From positions 124,001 to 188,000 of the forward strand of contig NZ_NMVQ01000034.1 of NCBI RefSeq assembly GCF_002250625.1: 64,000 nt of DNA, written 5' to 3'. The translations under genes and the position numbers were made by a program. How positions within the stretch are numbered: position 1 is the first letter of the stretch; each line of letters opens with the position of its first letter. Below the pieces are notes generated by a model. The model worked only from the letters and a program-made list of their open reading frames with translations. It made no database searches and was not told where the DNA came from. The DNA comes from Enemella dayhoffiae (GTDB lineage Bacteria > Actinomycetota > Actinomycetes > Propionibacteriales > Propionibacteriaceae). Shown piece by piece: positions 42,707 through 51,976 of this stretch.

Positions 42707-44881
42707 TCATCGATTTGGCGGACACGACAGCAGCCGCGTATACCCGTCACCGGTCTCCAACTGCACCCGGCCCCCCTCTGGCTGCCGGCCCCGCCAGGGC
42801 CCCGGCAGCACGGCCACCAACTCGCCCAGATTGCTGACCACCACGCGGTCATCGCTCCAGGGCTCCTGGTCGAACGCCTCGACCAGTGACAACAGCCCCG
42901 ACTGCTGGGCGACCACATCACCGCGGTCGACCCGCAGCTCCAACCACCAACCACGCTCGCGCACGGCGGCCAGCCGCTCCGCCAGCTCAGGTGGCGGGCC
43001 CCCGAAGTGCACCTCGTCACGCACCTCGAGCTCGAATTGGCGAGCGCGCCGGCCCACCTGGGGATCGTCCAGCGCCAGCCGCCCAGCACCCACCTCGTCG
43101 AGGAACGGGCCAACCCGTTCGGCGACGCGGCGCAATCGCCCCTCGGTGACGGCGTTGCGAACCTCGAGCTCGCGGGTTCGGATCTCGGACTCGTCCAATC
43201 GGCCGAGCTCGGCCAGGCTGCGTCGTCCAAGGACGGTGACGACCAGTCGCAGGATCAGGATCGCCACCAGCAGGGTCGGGGCCGTCACGGCGCCGGCATA
43301 GTCGGTGAGCGTGCGGGCCAGGCCGAACCGCCAGGCTCCGGCGAGCACGAGCCCCAGCCAGACAACCGCGACCTGCACGAGACCGATCACCAGCGGGTAC
43401 GCCACCACGAGCGGCATCAGCAGTGGCACCACCCCACCGGCCATGAAGTAGTAGAACCCGTTGCCGAGATCCTGAGGAATCGAGGCCACGTTGAGAAACA
43501 GCGCCGTCACGCTGCCGAGCGGAACCAGGATCGCCACCGCCGGCCCCGGCTGGTCGTGCCACACCTTGATCCCCGCCCAGAGCCCGATCAGGCACGCAAC
43601 GACCACGGCCACGGCGGCCGACGCCCAAGCCCCCAGCTCGGGCAACAGCAGCGTGAACATGCACACGTTTCCCACCAGGATGGGGATTGACGCGATCACG
43701 GTGCCTCGCCGCAGCTCCCGCCAGGTGTCTCGCAGCACCGCAGCACCGCGCGAGTGGCCGCGCCACCCCACGCGAACCAAGGTGCCAGCGGAACTGGAAC
43801 GGATCTCCGACCAGCCACCCACGTCCTCCATCGCCTGGGCGATCGAATCGCGAGTCCCACCGACGGTGATTCCTGCGGTGTCGAAGCCGCGCCCCGAGTC
43901 CTGGACCTCCACCTCGACCCGGCGCCCTGCTGTGAGCCACCGCACCCGGACCCGATCCGCCCCCGAGTGCTGATCGGCGTTCCGGATCGCCTCGGTGACC
44001 GCGGTCCCCAGCGCACCCTCAACCGCTGCGGGCAGATCATTCGGCGGACGCCCGGAAACCTCGATGGTGATGGCAACCTCGGCGCGAAGTGTTTCGATGC
44101 GGTCGGCCAGAGCGTGCTCGGCGCGGTCTCGCGACTGTCCCAGCAGCGTGACCGTCCGGTTCACCAGGTCGCGCACTGCCTCGGCGCCGGCCAACCTGGG
44201 TCGCGAGACCGCACGAAGTGCGTGCAACACCTCATCGTGCAGAAATCGCTCCACCGCACGGTTCTGGCGATCCTGGGCCCGTTCCAGCTGCTCGGTGATC
44301 AGGACCCGACGCCGCTCGTCGAGCGACGCCTCGGTCGCCAGGCCAACCCGGCGCAGGGCCTCCACTGCGAGCACCACGGTCCACGCCAGTTGCAGGCCCG
44401 AGACCCCCTCGGCCACCCCGAGACGCAACGACTCCCCCGACGCGGCGGTCGCCATCAGGCGTACGCCGAGGGCCGCGACCATCAGCGTCGCACCAGAGAG
44501 CCAACGCCAGCGCCCGCCGAACACCAGCAGAAAGCAGAACACCGCGTTGAAGGCAGTGGTGGGCCACCAGGTGACCTGCCAGGGCCCGGGCGGCTGACCG
44601 AGGAGCAGCAGCACCAGGCACCCCACACAGGCGACCCCGAGCACATGCGCCAGCCGGACCGGCTGCCTGGGCGCGCTGACCAGCGCCCCGATGACGACGG
44701 CCACCTGCACCAGACCGAGCAGGACCAGCCCGAGGTCACCCACCGCCCCCACCCGGCCGAGCTCGCGCCGCACCGGTTGGATATAGGCGAACATGCACAG
44801 GGAAATGGGCACGACGAACATCCAACGAAGTCCGCGGTCGATGACGCGGGACCAATTGGAGTTCGGGGGCTCCTCCGTCAC
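42707..44881 (-). CDS. Sensor histidine kinase with two membrane domains
   Basis: An unusually large HisKA_3-type kinase of 724 residues. There are six N-terminal membrane segments (about 20-178), then the dimerisation helix RAVERFLHDEVLHALRAV (H215), and an HATPase domain (about 270-375; N box AVTEAIRNADQHSG, G box VQDSGRGFD). A second set of about five membrane segments follows (about 393-560), then a soluble tail (about 565-724) with a helical part ELGRLDESEIRTRELEVRNA and a WWLELRVDRGD region. Most kinases of this type end after the HATPase domain. It starts at the GTG at 44881. It pairs with the downstream response regulator; the signal is unknown. Confidence 0.88.
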   Translation of the reverse strand: MTEEPPNSNWSRVIDRGLRWMFVVPISLCMFAYIQPVRRELGRVGAVGDLGLVLLGLVQVAVVIGALVSAPRQPVRLAHVLGVACVGCLVLLLLGQPPGPWQVTWWPTTAFNAVFCFLLVFGGRWRWLSGATLMVAALGVRLMATAASGESLRLGVAEGVSGLQLAWTVVLAVEALRRVGLATEASLDERRRVLITEQLERAQDRQNRAVERFLHDEVLHALRAVSRPRLAGAEAVRDLVNRTVTLLGQSRDRAEHALADRIETLRAEVAITIEVSGRPPNDLPAAVEGALGTAVTEAIRNADQHSGADRVRVRWLTAGRRVEVEVQDSGRGFDTAGITVGGTRDSIAQAMEDVGGWSEIRSSSAGTLVRVGWRGHSRGAAVLRDTWRELRRGTVIASIPILVGNVCMFTLLLPELGAWASAAVAVVVACLIGLWAGIKVWHDQPGPAVAILVPLGSVTALFLNVASIPQDLGNGFYYFMAGGVVPLLMPLVVAYPLVIGLVQVAVVWLGLVLAGAWRFGLARTLTDYAGAVTAPTLLVAILILRLVVTVLGRRSLAELGRLDESEIRTRELEVRNAVTEGRLRRVAERVGPFLDEVGAGRLALDDPQVGRRARQFELEVRDEVHFGGPPPELAERLAAVRERGWWLELRVDRGDVVAQQSGLLSLVEAFDQEPWSDDRVVVSNLGELVAVLPGPWRGRQPEGGRVQLETGDGYTRLLSCPPNR

Positions 44882-44908
44882 AGTGCCGACATTAGGACCT
44901 CTCCCGGA

Positions 44909-45565
44909 TCACGGGAACGTTCTTCGGTCAACTACTATCGACAATTTTCCCGGGATTAACCGGTCAGCCCAGCCGCATCCGGTGATGATCCGGTTGGCGT
45001 GCACCCCACCGAAGAGCTTCGCCATCGACTGCGCCTGCCGCGAGTCGATGCCCTGGTCGACCTGCCAGGCGGCGACCAGGCACAGCCAACGCAGCACCTC
45101 CACCTCGACCGCCGAGTCGGCGATCACCCACTGGATCGCCTGTCGCTCGGCGATCGGTACGCCGAAGGTCTTGCGGTTGCGGGCGTGCTCCGTGCCCATC
45201 TCGATCACCCGTTCGCAGCCACCGAGTGCCCGCGAGGGAAGCATGTAGCGGCCCTAGCCGATCCACTCCAGCGCCAGCGCGAAACCCTTGCCGACCTCAC
45301 CGAGCACCGCCGAGGAGGCGGCCGGGCCCCACTGCCCCATCGTGTCGATGTATTCGCTGCGCCAGCCCTGATCCCGGTCCACGATGAAGCAGGTGACGGA
45401 CTCCCCAACCCGTCCCTCCTTGTGCTTCTCGGGATCGGTGACGGCGAACACCATCACGAAGTCGGCGTCGTTGCCACCGGTGATGAAGGTCTTCTCGCCG
45501 TTGATGATCCAGTCATCCCCGTCGCGGGTGGCTCGGGTGCGGATCGCAGCCGCGTCGGAGCCCAC
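44909..45565 (-). pseudogene. Acyl-CoA dehydrogenase remnant
   Basis: A fragment of an acyl-CoA dehydrogenase. The middle domain GSDAAAIRTRATRDGDDWII and NGEKTFITGGNDADFV is followed by GKGFALALEWIG, a TAG stop at 45254-45256, and then, in the same frame, YMLPSRALGGCERVIEMGTE and HARNRKTFGVPIAERQAIQW. The sequence loses similarity after HANRIITG. Both the N-terminal domain and the C-terminal helices are missing, and the in-frame stop confirms decay. The other strand holds no gene here. Confidence 0.88.
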
Positions 45566-45673
45566 ACACGCTCGCCTTGCGCGCAGGTCCTGATGGTTGC
45601 GTCAGCCAGCGGACTTGACGCCCGGGCGGGAGTTGCGGCGCAAGCATTCGACACTGTGTGGTGTGATGGGCCG

Positions 45674-46984
45674 ATGCCGGACTCGCAGCAACCCGCTCCC
45701 TACCCGATCCATCAGGCCTCCCTCGCCAACGGCCTGCGGGTGCTGGTCTCCCCCGACCACCACGCACCCGCGGTGGCGGTGAATCTCTGGTATGACGTGG
45801 GGTCGCGGCATGAACAGCCGGGGCGTACCGGTTTTGCGCACCTGTTCGAGCACCTGATGTTCCAGGGCTCGGCAAACGTCGCCTCGGGTCAGCACATCGC
45901 GTTGCTGCAGGCGGCCGGGGCGTCGGTGAACGCGACCACCTGGTTCGACCGGACCAACTATTTCGAGGCGCTGCCCACCGGCGGGCTGGAGTTGGCGCTG
46001 TGGTTGGAGGCCGACCGGATGGCCACGCTGTTGGACGCGGTCGGCCAGCAGAATCTGGACAACCAGCGCGAGGTGGTCAAGGAGGAGAAGCGCCAGCGCT
46101 ACGACAACGTGCCCTATGGCGATGTGATGGAACGCCTTGTCTCGCTCACTTTCCCGGCCGACCACCCCTATGGGCACACCACGATCGGGTCGATGGCGGA
46201 TCTGGACGCGGCCACCCTCGACGATGTGCACCACTTCTTCCGGACGCACTATCTGCCCGGGAATTGTGTGCTGAGCCTGGTCGGCGACGTCGAGCCGGCT
46301 GAGGGGGTGGCCCTGGTCGAACGATATTTCGGCCACATCCCCGACGGGCCGACCCCGGCCGATCCCCCGGCGGAGCCGTTGCCGCCGCTCACCGGCGTCC
46401 CCCGCGCCGAACTGTCGGCCGCGGTACCGGCCGACGCCGTCTATCTCAGCTGGCGGCTGCCCGCCCTCGGTGACCTCGAGCAGGACGCGGTCGGCCTGGC
46501 GCTGTCGGTGCTGGGCGGTGGCCAGACGAGCCGGTTGCACCGGGCGTTGGTACGCCGCGACGAGCTCGCCACCGGGGCCTCGGCCAGCGGACTGCCGCTG
46601 ATCGGCGGCAACTCGTTCGGGTTCGTGTCCGCGCGCTGTCGCGACGGCGTACCCCCCGAACGGGTCGAGGAGGCGCTGTTGACCGAACTGACCCGGCTCG
46701 CTGCCGACGGCCCGAGCGCCGAGGAACTGCAGCGGGCCAAGGCACAGTTCGAGCGCGGTTGGCTGCAATCCCTGGCCGGGCTGGAAAGCCGGGCCGACCA
46801 GCTGTCGGGGAATGCCACCCTGCTGGACGACCCGGAGCGGATCAACACCCACGCCCGGCAGGTGCTGGCGGTCACCGCCGACCAGGTGCGAGCGGCCCTG
46901 CGCAAACATCTCGACCCCGAGCATCGGGCGGCGTTGACCTATCGCCGGGACAGCAGTGCGAGCGCCGAGGAGGAAACCCGATGA
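45674..46984 (+). CDS. M16-family zinc peptidase, catalytic subunit
   Basis: A pitrilysin-type peptidase of 436 residues. The inverted zinc motif is H56-L-F-E-H60 in FAHLFEHLMFQGS, with the distal glutamate in the NQREVVKEEKRQRYDN helix about 75 residues later. Two M16 half-domains are visible. It starts at the ATG at 45674 (MPDSQQPAPYPIHQASLANG). The stop overlaps the next gene's ATG (ATGA); the two products should form the heterodimer usual for short bacterial M16 proteins. Confidence 0.93.
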   Translation: MPDSQQPAPYPIHQASLANGLRVLVSPDHHAPAVAVNLWYDVGSRHEQPGRTGFAHLFEHLMFQGSANVASGQHIALLQAAGASVNATTWFDRTNYFEALPTGGLELALWLEADRMATLLDAVGQQNLDNQREVVKEEKRQRYDNVPYGDVMERLVSLTFPADHPYGHTTIGSMADLDAATLDDVHHFFRTHYLPGNCVLSLVGDVEPAEGVALVERYFGHIPDGPTPADPPAEPLPPLTGVPRAELSAAVPADAVYLSWRLPALGDLEQDAVGLALSVLGGGQTSRLHRALVRRDELATGASASGLPLIGGNSFGFVSARCRDGVPPERVEEALLTELTRLAADGPSAEELQRAKAQFERGWLQSLAGLESRADQLSGNATLLDDPERINTHARQVLAVTADQVRAALRKHLDPEHRAALTYRRDSSASAEEETR

Positions 46985-48309
46985 GCACCACCCCGCCGGC
47001 CGTCCGGCCACCTGCCGTGTGGCACTATCCGCGGCCGACCGAAACCGTGCTGGACAACGGAATCCGGGTGCTGGTGCACCACCTCCCCGGCCAGCAGGTG
47101 GTGTCCGCGGTGCTCGCACTGGACCTGCCGCTCACCCTGGAGGATCGAGCGATCGAGGGCGTGGCATCCATCTGTTCCCGCGTGCTGGACGAGGGAACCG
47201 CGACCCACTCGGGTGATCGGTTCGCCGAGGTGCTGGAGACCGAGGGCGCGGCCTTCTATGCCAGTCAGGGATTCTCGGGTCTGCAGGCGATGGTGGACGT
47301 GCCCGCCGGGCGCCTCGACGCGGCCCTGCGGTTGCTCGCCGAGGCCGTTCGCGAGCCGGAGCTGAACGGCGAGGACGTCGAGCGACACGTCGCCCTGCGC
47401 CTGGCCGAGATCGACCAGCTCCGCGCCAACTCCGCCCAACTCGCGGCGACCACCTTCCGCGGCGTACTGCTCGATCCGAGCAGCCGCCCCCAGCGGATGG
47501 GCGCGGGCGAACCCGAGACCGTGCGGGCGATCACCCCGGAGGCGGTGCGGGCGTTCCACCGGGCGCACTATGGACCGGCCCGGGCGACGTTGATCCTGGC
47601 CGGCGACTTCAGCGAGGACCCGCTGCCGCAGGCGGCGGCCGCCCTGGGCGACTGGGCCAACCCGGACCAGCGGTCGGTGGTGCACGAACCGGTCGGACCG
47701 GCCGCACCCACCGCGGTGCTGGTGGATCGGCCGGGCGCGGTGCAGGCCGACCTCCGCCTCGGCGGGTTCGGGATCGACCGCACCGATCCGCGGTGGCCCG
47801 ACCTGCAGGTCGGCGGATACGTCGTCGGGGGCGCCTTCCTCAGCCGACTCAACCGCGTGCTGCGTGAGGAACGCGGCTTCACCTACGGGGTCAATCTGCA
47901 GCAGGCCCCGCTGCGCTCGGGCGGTACGTATGCCGTCACCGGCAGCTTCCGCACCGAGGTGGTGGGCGCCGCGCTGGGCGAGGCGCGTCAGCTGATGGAC
48001 CTGAGCGCGAACCCCGTCACCCCCGCGGAACTGGCGGACGCGCAGAACTTCTTCTGCGGGGTCGCCCCGCTGCGGTACGCCACCGCCGACGGCCTGGCCG
48101 ACCAGACCGCGCTGCTCGTCCAGCAGGGCCTCGGCCCGGAGTGGATGAACGACTACCTGACGGGGATCAGAGCCGCCACCTGCGAATCGGCCACCGCGGC
48201 GTACGCCGAGATCGTCGACCTGTCCGCACTCACCCTGGTCGTCGTCGGCGACGCGGCTGCGCTCGGTGACCCGATCCGCGACGCCGGCTTCGACATCACC
48301 GTGCGCTGA
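46981..48309 (+). CDS. M16-family peptidase-like partner (no zinc motif)
   Basis: 442 residues of the M16 fold. At the place of HxxEH it has IEGVASICSRVLDEG, with no zinc ligands, so it is the non-catalytic partner. The C-terminal half keeps the substrate-binding LNRVLREERGFTYGVNLQQAPLRSGG (the R-x-x-x-G-x-x-Y motif). It is coupled to the catalytic subunit by a four-base overlap. Confidence 0.92.
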   Translation: MSTTPPAVRPPAVWHYPRPTETVLDNGIRVLVHHLPGQQVVSAVLALDLPLTLEDRAIEGVASICSRVLDEGTATHSGDRFAEVLETEGAAFYASQGFSGLQAMVDVPAGRLDAALRLLAEAVREPELNGEDVERHVALRLAEIDQLRANSAQLAATTFRGVLLDPSSRPQRMGAGEPETVRAITPEAVRAFHRAHYGPARATLILAGDFSEDPLPQAAAALGDWANPDQRSVVHEPVGPAAPTAVLVDRPGAVQADLRLGGFGIDRTDPRWPDLQVGGYVVGGAFLSRLNRVLREERGFTYGVNLQQAPLRSGGTYAVTGSFRTEVVGAALGEARQLMDLSANPVTPAELADAQNFFCGVAPLRYATADGLADQTALLVQQGLGPEWMNDYLTGIRAATCESATAAYAEIVDLSALTLVVVGDAAALGDPIRDAGFDITVR

Positions 48310-48340
48310 TCCGAACCATCTCGGGCCACCCCAGCCACGC

Positions 48341-48431
48341 TCCACCTCGCGTACCCGGTGTCACCTCGCGTGGTGAAGATCACCTCGCGTGTCACCGGCA
48401 TCACGCGAGGTGACGTTCGACCCGCGAAGGG
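48341..48431. repeat. Dispersed CGCGARGTGACGTTC repeat, copy 3
   Basis: The left arm has CACCTCGCG three times; the right arm has CACGCGAGGTGACGTTCGA then CCCGCGAAGG, around GTCACCGGCATC. It lies between the convergent M16 and UPF0182 genes. Confidence 0.75.
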
Positions 48432-48446
48432 GGTGCCCGCGCAGCG

Positions 48447-51302
48447 TCAGTTGCCCATGGACTCGAGGGCTCGCTTGACGGCCGCCTGGGCCTCGTCGTT
48501 CTTCTTCTGGTAGGTGGCCAGGTCGCCGCGGCGCAGGGCCTCCCCGGCCGCTCCATAGGCGCGGTTGGCCTCGTCGAGGGCGGCCCGGACCGCCGGCAGA
48601 TCCTGCGGGCGACTCCCGGTCGGCTGGCCGGGCGTGGTCGCACCCGCCTGCTCCCCGGTGGAGGCCCCCGCGTCGCCGGCGAACACCTGGTTCAGCGCGT
48701 CCTGCAGGGTCTCCCCGATCCCCACCCTCTCACCGAACCGCACGGTCACGAACGTGAGCACCGGATAGGACCCCTGCGCGTTGCCGCGCTGGGTATAGAT
48801 CGGCTGGGCGTACAACAAGCCGCCGCCCAACGGCAGGGTGAGCAGGTTGCCATAGATCGCCTGCGCCGACCCTTGATCCCGCTGATAGGGCAGCAGCCGG
48901 CTCCGCACCGCCTCGTTGGTGGACATCGCGTTGAAGCTCAGGCTCGGGCCGTCGATCGGCGGGCCTTCCATCCGCAGGATCCGCATCCGGCCGAACTCCG
49001 GGCTCGACGCGTCCGCGTTCACCGCCATGTACGCCGCCAGGTTGTCCCGGCCGCGGGGCACGAACGATGACGTCTGCGAGAACACCGGATCCTTGTCCCC
49101 CGGCCAACGGATCGACAGCAGATACGGGTTCTCCTTCTGGTTGCTCTGTGACACCGGGTCGTTCGGCACCACCCACAGGTCGTTCTGCTGGAACCAGGCC
49201 AGCGGATCGGTCACGTGATAGCGCGTCAGCAGGTCCCGCTGCACCTTGAACAGGTCGTCGGGATAACGCAGGTGATCCAGCAGCGCCGGCGGAATCGTCG
49301 ACCGATCCACCACCGCCCCCGGGAACGCCTTGCGCCAGGTCTTCAGGATCGGATCCGCCTCGTCCCAGGCGTACAACTTCACGGTGCCGTCATAGGCGTC
49401 CACCGTCGCCTTGACCGAGTTGCGCAGATAGTTCACCTGCGTGTCGGTCTGGCCGACATTGTTCTGCACCGTCTGGGTGTCCGCCGTGGTCTGCTGCAGC
49501 GACACCGAGCGGCTGTTCGGGTAGTTGTTCGTCGTGGTGTAACCGTCCACGATCCACAGGATCCGCCCATCCACCAGCGCCGGATAGGCGTTCGAGTCCA
49601 CCGTCAGCCAGGGCGCCGCCGCCTGCACCCGCTGCTTCGGCGTCCGGTCGTAGATGATCCGCGACTGATCGTTCACCCGCCGCGACAGCACGATGTTCGC
49701 GTCGGCGAACCGGGTGGCATACATCAGCCTGGAGGCCCAGTTGCCGATCGGGACCCCACCCTTACCGTTGTAGGTGGTCTTGGTCTCCTGCCCGTCGGGG
49801 CCTCCGGTCGGGGTGTCGATCTCCAGCGGCACCGAGCCGGCGGGCGCCCCGACGATCGAGTATTCGCGGTGCTGCTCGCCGAAATAGATCCGCGGTTCCA
49901 TCTCACTCAGCTTGCCGACCGGGGGCATGTCCTTGGCCAACCAGTCGGGCTCACCGCCCGGCTGACGACGGTTTCCGTACGCCGCCACCAGGCCGTAGCC
50001 GTGGGTGTAGGAGGTGCGCAGGTTGTTCCACGACTTGTCCGGCAATCCGGCCAGATCGAGCTCTCGCACCGCGACCACCGTGTCGGTCTCCTGACCGTCC
50101 AGGTTGTACCGGTCGACATCGAGCACGTTCGGGAACGAGTAGTAGTTGCGCAGCTGCTGCAGGCGCTCGAACGTCGGCCCGACCACCGCCGGGTCGATCA
50201 GCCGGATCCCGGGCAGGGCGTTGGCATCGGTGCGCAGCTGCCCTGCCGTCGCCGTGTTCGTGGCCTGATAGTCGGTCACCTCGGCCTTGTCCAGGCCGTA
50301 CGCCGCCCGGGTGGCGGCGATGTGCTGCTGGATGTAGGGGCGCTCCTTGTCCGGCTCGTTCGGATTCACCTCCAGCGCCTGGACGCCGGCCGGATAGAGC
50401 ATGCTCAGCACCACGCTTGCCACCACGCTCAACACCAGCGCCGCCACCGGCAGCATCCAACGCCGCAGATAGGCGTTGGCCAGGAACAGCAGCGCGCACA
50501 GGGCGGTGATCACCGCCACCACCATGGACGCGTTCACCCGGGCGTGGTCGTCGGTGTAGGACAGGCCGGTCAGCAACCGGTTGGTCGTGATCGGATAGGC
50601 GTACCGATCGAGGAATGCGTTCACCGCGAAACAGAGCACGGTCAGCCCGGCCAGCACCGAGAGATGGGCCTGCGCCTTGCCCGAGGTACGCCGACGCTCG
50701 GTCCGCGCCACTCGCAGCGCGCCCATCACGTAGTGCATCACCGCCGCGGCGATGGTGGAGAACACGAACAGGGTGGTCGCAAAACTCACCACGAACCGCC
50801 GCCACGGATAGTCGAAGACATAGAACGCCAGGTCGAGCCCGAAACGCGGATCGGTGACGCCGAACGGGGTCCGGTTGCGCCAGGCCAGGAAGGTGCTCAA
50901 CTCGGTGGCCGCGGTCGCCCCGGCGAGCAGCGCGGTGACCAGCCCGAGACCGATCATCACCTGGACCAGCCGCGTCTCCATCGTCTCTCGATAGCGCTCC
51001 AGCAGCTCGCTGGCCATCGGACCGCTGCGGGTGGTGGGCCGCATCCGGTAGGCGAGTGCGGTGTTACCGACCACGGCCGCGGCCATCAGCAACCCGAACA
51101 CCACGAACAGCCCGACCCGGCTCCAGAAGGTGGTCGCGAACACCTGGCTGAAACCGAGCGAATCGAACCACAGCTTGTCGGTCCAGATGTTGGTGAAAAG
51201 CACGAAGAGGAGCACCAGCACGGTGACCACGATCACGGTCATCAGCAGCGGGCTGCGCCTCCGGGGCCTGGCGGTGGCGGTCACGCCGGTGGTCTGGCTC
51301 AC
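48447..51302 (-). CDS. UPF0182-family large membrane protein
   Basis: A 951-residue protein of the conserved actinobacterial UPF0182 family. Seven membrane segments occupy residues about 20-320; the rest is a large extracytoplasmic domain (about 325-880) and a Gln/Ala-rich tail (about 885-951). The family's function is not established. The GTG at 51302 has AGGAGGACC upstream. It lies between two convergent or co-directional genes without overlap. Confidence 0.93.
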   Translation of the reverse strand: MSQTTGVTATARPRRRSPLLMTVIVVTVLVLLFVLFTNIWTDKLWFDSLGFSQVFATTFWSRVGLFVVFGLLMAAAVVGNTALAYRMRPTTRSGPMASELLERYRETMETRLVQVMIGLGLVTALLAGATAATELSTFLAWRNRTPFGVTDPRFGLDLAFYVFDYPWRRFVVSFATTLFVFSTIAAAVMHYVMGALRVARTERRRTSGKAQAHLSVLAGLTVLCFAVNAFLDRYAYPITTNRLLTGLSYTDDHARVNASMVVAVITALCALLFLANAYLRRWMLPVAALVLSVVASVVLSMLYPAGVQALEVNPNEPDKERPYIQQHIAATRAAYGLDKAEVTDYQATNTATAGQLRTDANALPGIRLIDPAVVGPTFERLQQLRNYYSFPNVLDVDRYNLDGQETDTVVAVRELDLAGLPDKSWNNLRTSYTHGYGLVAAYGNRRQPGGEPDWLAKDMPPVGKLSEMEPRIYFGEQHREYSIVGAPAGSVPLEIDTPTGGPDGQETKTTYNGKGGVPIGNWASRLMYATRFADANIVLSRRVNDQSRIIYDRTPKQRVQAAAPWLTVDSNAYPALVDGRILWIVDGYTTTNNYPNSRSVSLQQTTADTQTVQNNVGQTDTQVNYLRNSVKATVDAYDGTVKLYAWDEADPILKTWRKAFPGAVVDRSTIPPALLDHLRYPDDLFKVQRDLLTRYHVTDPLAWFQQNDLWVVPNDPVSQSNQKENPYLLSIRWPGDKDPVFSQTSSFVPRGRDNLAAYMAVNADASSPEFGRMRILRMEGPPIDGPSLSFNAMSTNEAVRSRLLPYQRDQGSAQAIYGNLLTLPLGGGLLYAQPIYTQRGNAQGSYPVLTFVTVRFGERVGIGETLQDALNQVFAGDAGASTGEQAGATTPGQPTGSRPQDLPAVRAALDEANRAYGAAGEALRRGDLATYQKKNDEAQAAVKRALESMGN

Positions 51303-51350
51303 TGGTCCTCCTGCGTTCCTGCGTGTCCTCTGGCCCCGGGATGCCCCGGC

Positions 51351-51947
51351 TCAGGCAAGAGTAGCCGCGAGTACCTCGGCGACCCCCGGCGCGAGCTCCG
51401 CTCCGCCCAGAAGTTCATCGGGTTGTGATACCAACCGGGCCACCGCGTGGCGCGTACCGTCGCGCAGCACCCCCACGACCAGCCGCAACTCCTGGCGCTG
51501 TTCATGGGCCGCAACGTACGCCGCCGCCTCCTGCGGATCCTCCGGCAGGGTGCCCTCGTGACCGGCCGGGAGGAAGGTCCGCTCCAGCACCAGGGCACAG
51601 CCGTCGACGGTTTCCGGCCAGGCGATCCGCCCCAGGACCGCGGGCAGGTCGGTCTCGTCGGCGGCATCCGGCCCGGCGCCGCGCCCGTGTTCGTGCTCCC
51701 CCGCCCCGCGGAACCCGTCCTGCTCGATCGCGGTCAGCGCACCCGGTGGATGTCCCTCCGCGCTGCCGCGCAGCCCGAGGTGTTCGGCCAACTGCGGCTC
51801 CGCGGCCAGCAGGTCGTCGGTGGTGACCAGGGCGAACAGCCGGGCCGGCTGGTCCCAACCATCAGCACCCACGTGGTGCTCCAGCTCGATCAGCGAGGCG
51901 ATCAGGGCGTCCCGGCGGTCTTCGGCGGGGGTCTGCTGGTCGGTCAT
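51351..51947 (-). CDS. PPA1309-family protein
   Basis: A 198-residue soluble acidic protein resembling the PPA1309 family, named from Cutibacterium acnes and widespread in actinobacteria, usually beside the PDZ protease and UPF0182 genes as here. It has DALIASLIELEHHVGADGWDQP, LFALVTTDDLLAAEPQLAEHLGL and CALVLERTFLP. The function is unknown. The ATG at 51947 has AAGGAG at good spacing; a GTG at 51965 would add six residues. Confidence 0.87.
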   Translation of the reverse strand: MTDQQTPAEDRRDALIASLIELEHHVGADGWDQPARLFALVTTDDLLAAEPQLAEHLGLRGSAEGHPPGALTAIEQDGFRGAGEHEHGRGAGPDAADETDLPAVLGRIAWPETVDGCALVLERTFLPAGHEGTLPEDPQEAAAYVAAHEQRQELRLVVGVLRDGTRHAVARLVSQPDELLGGAELAPGVAEVLAATLA

Positions 51948-51976
51948 GGTCTCCTTCGAGGTCACGGCGGTACGCC

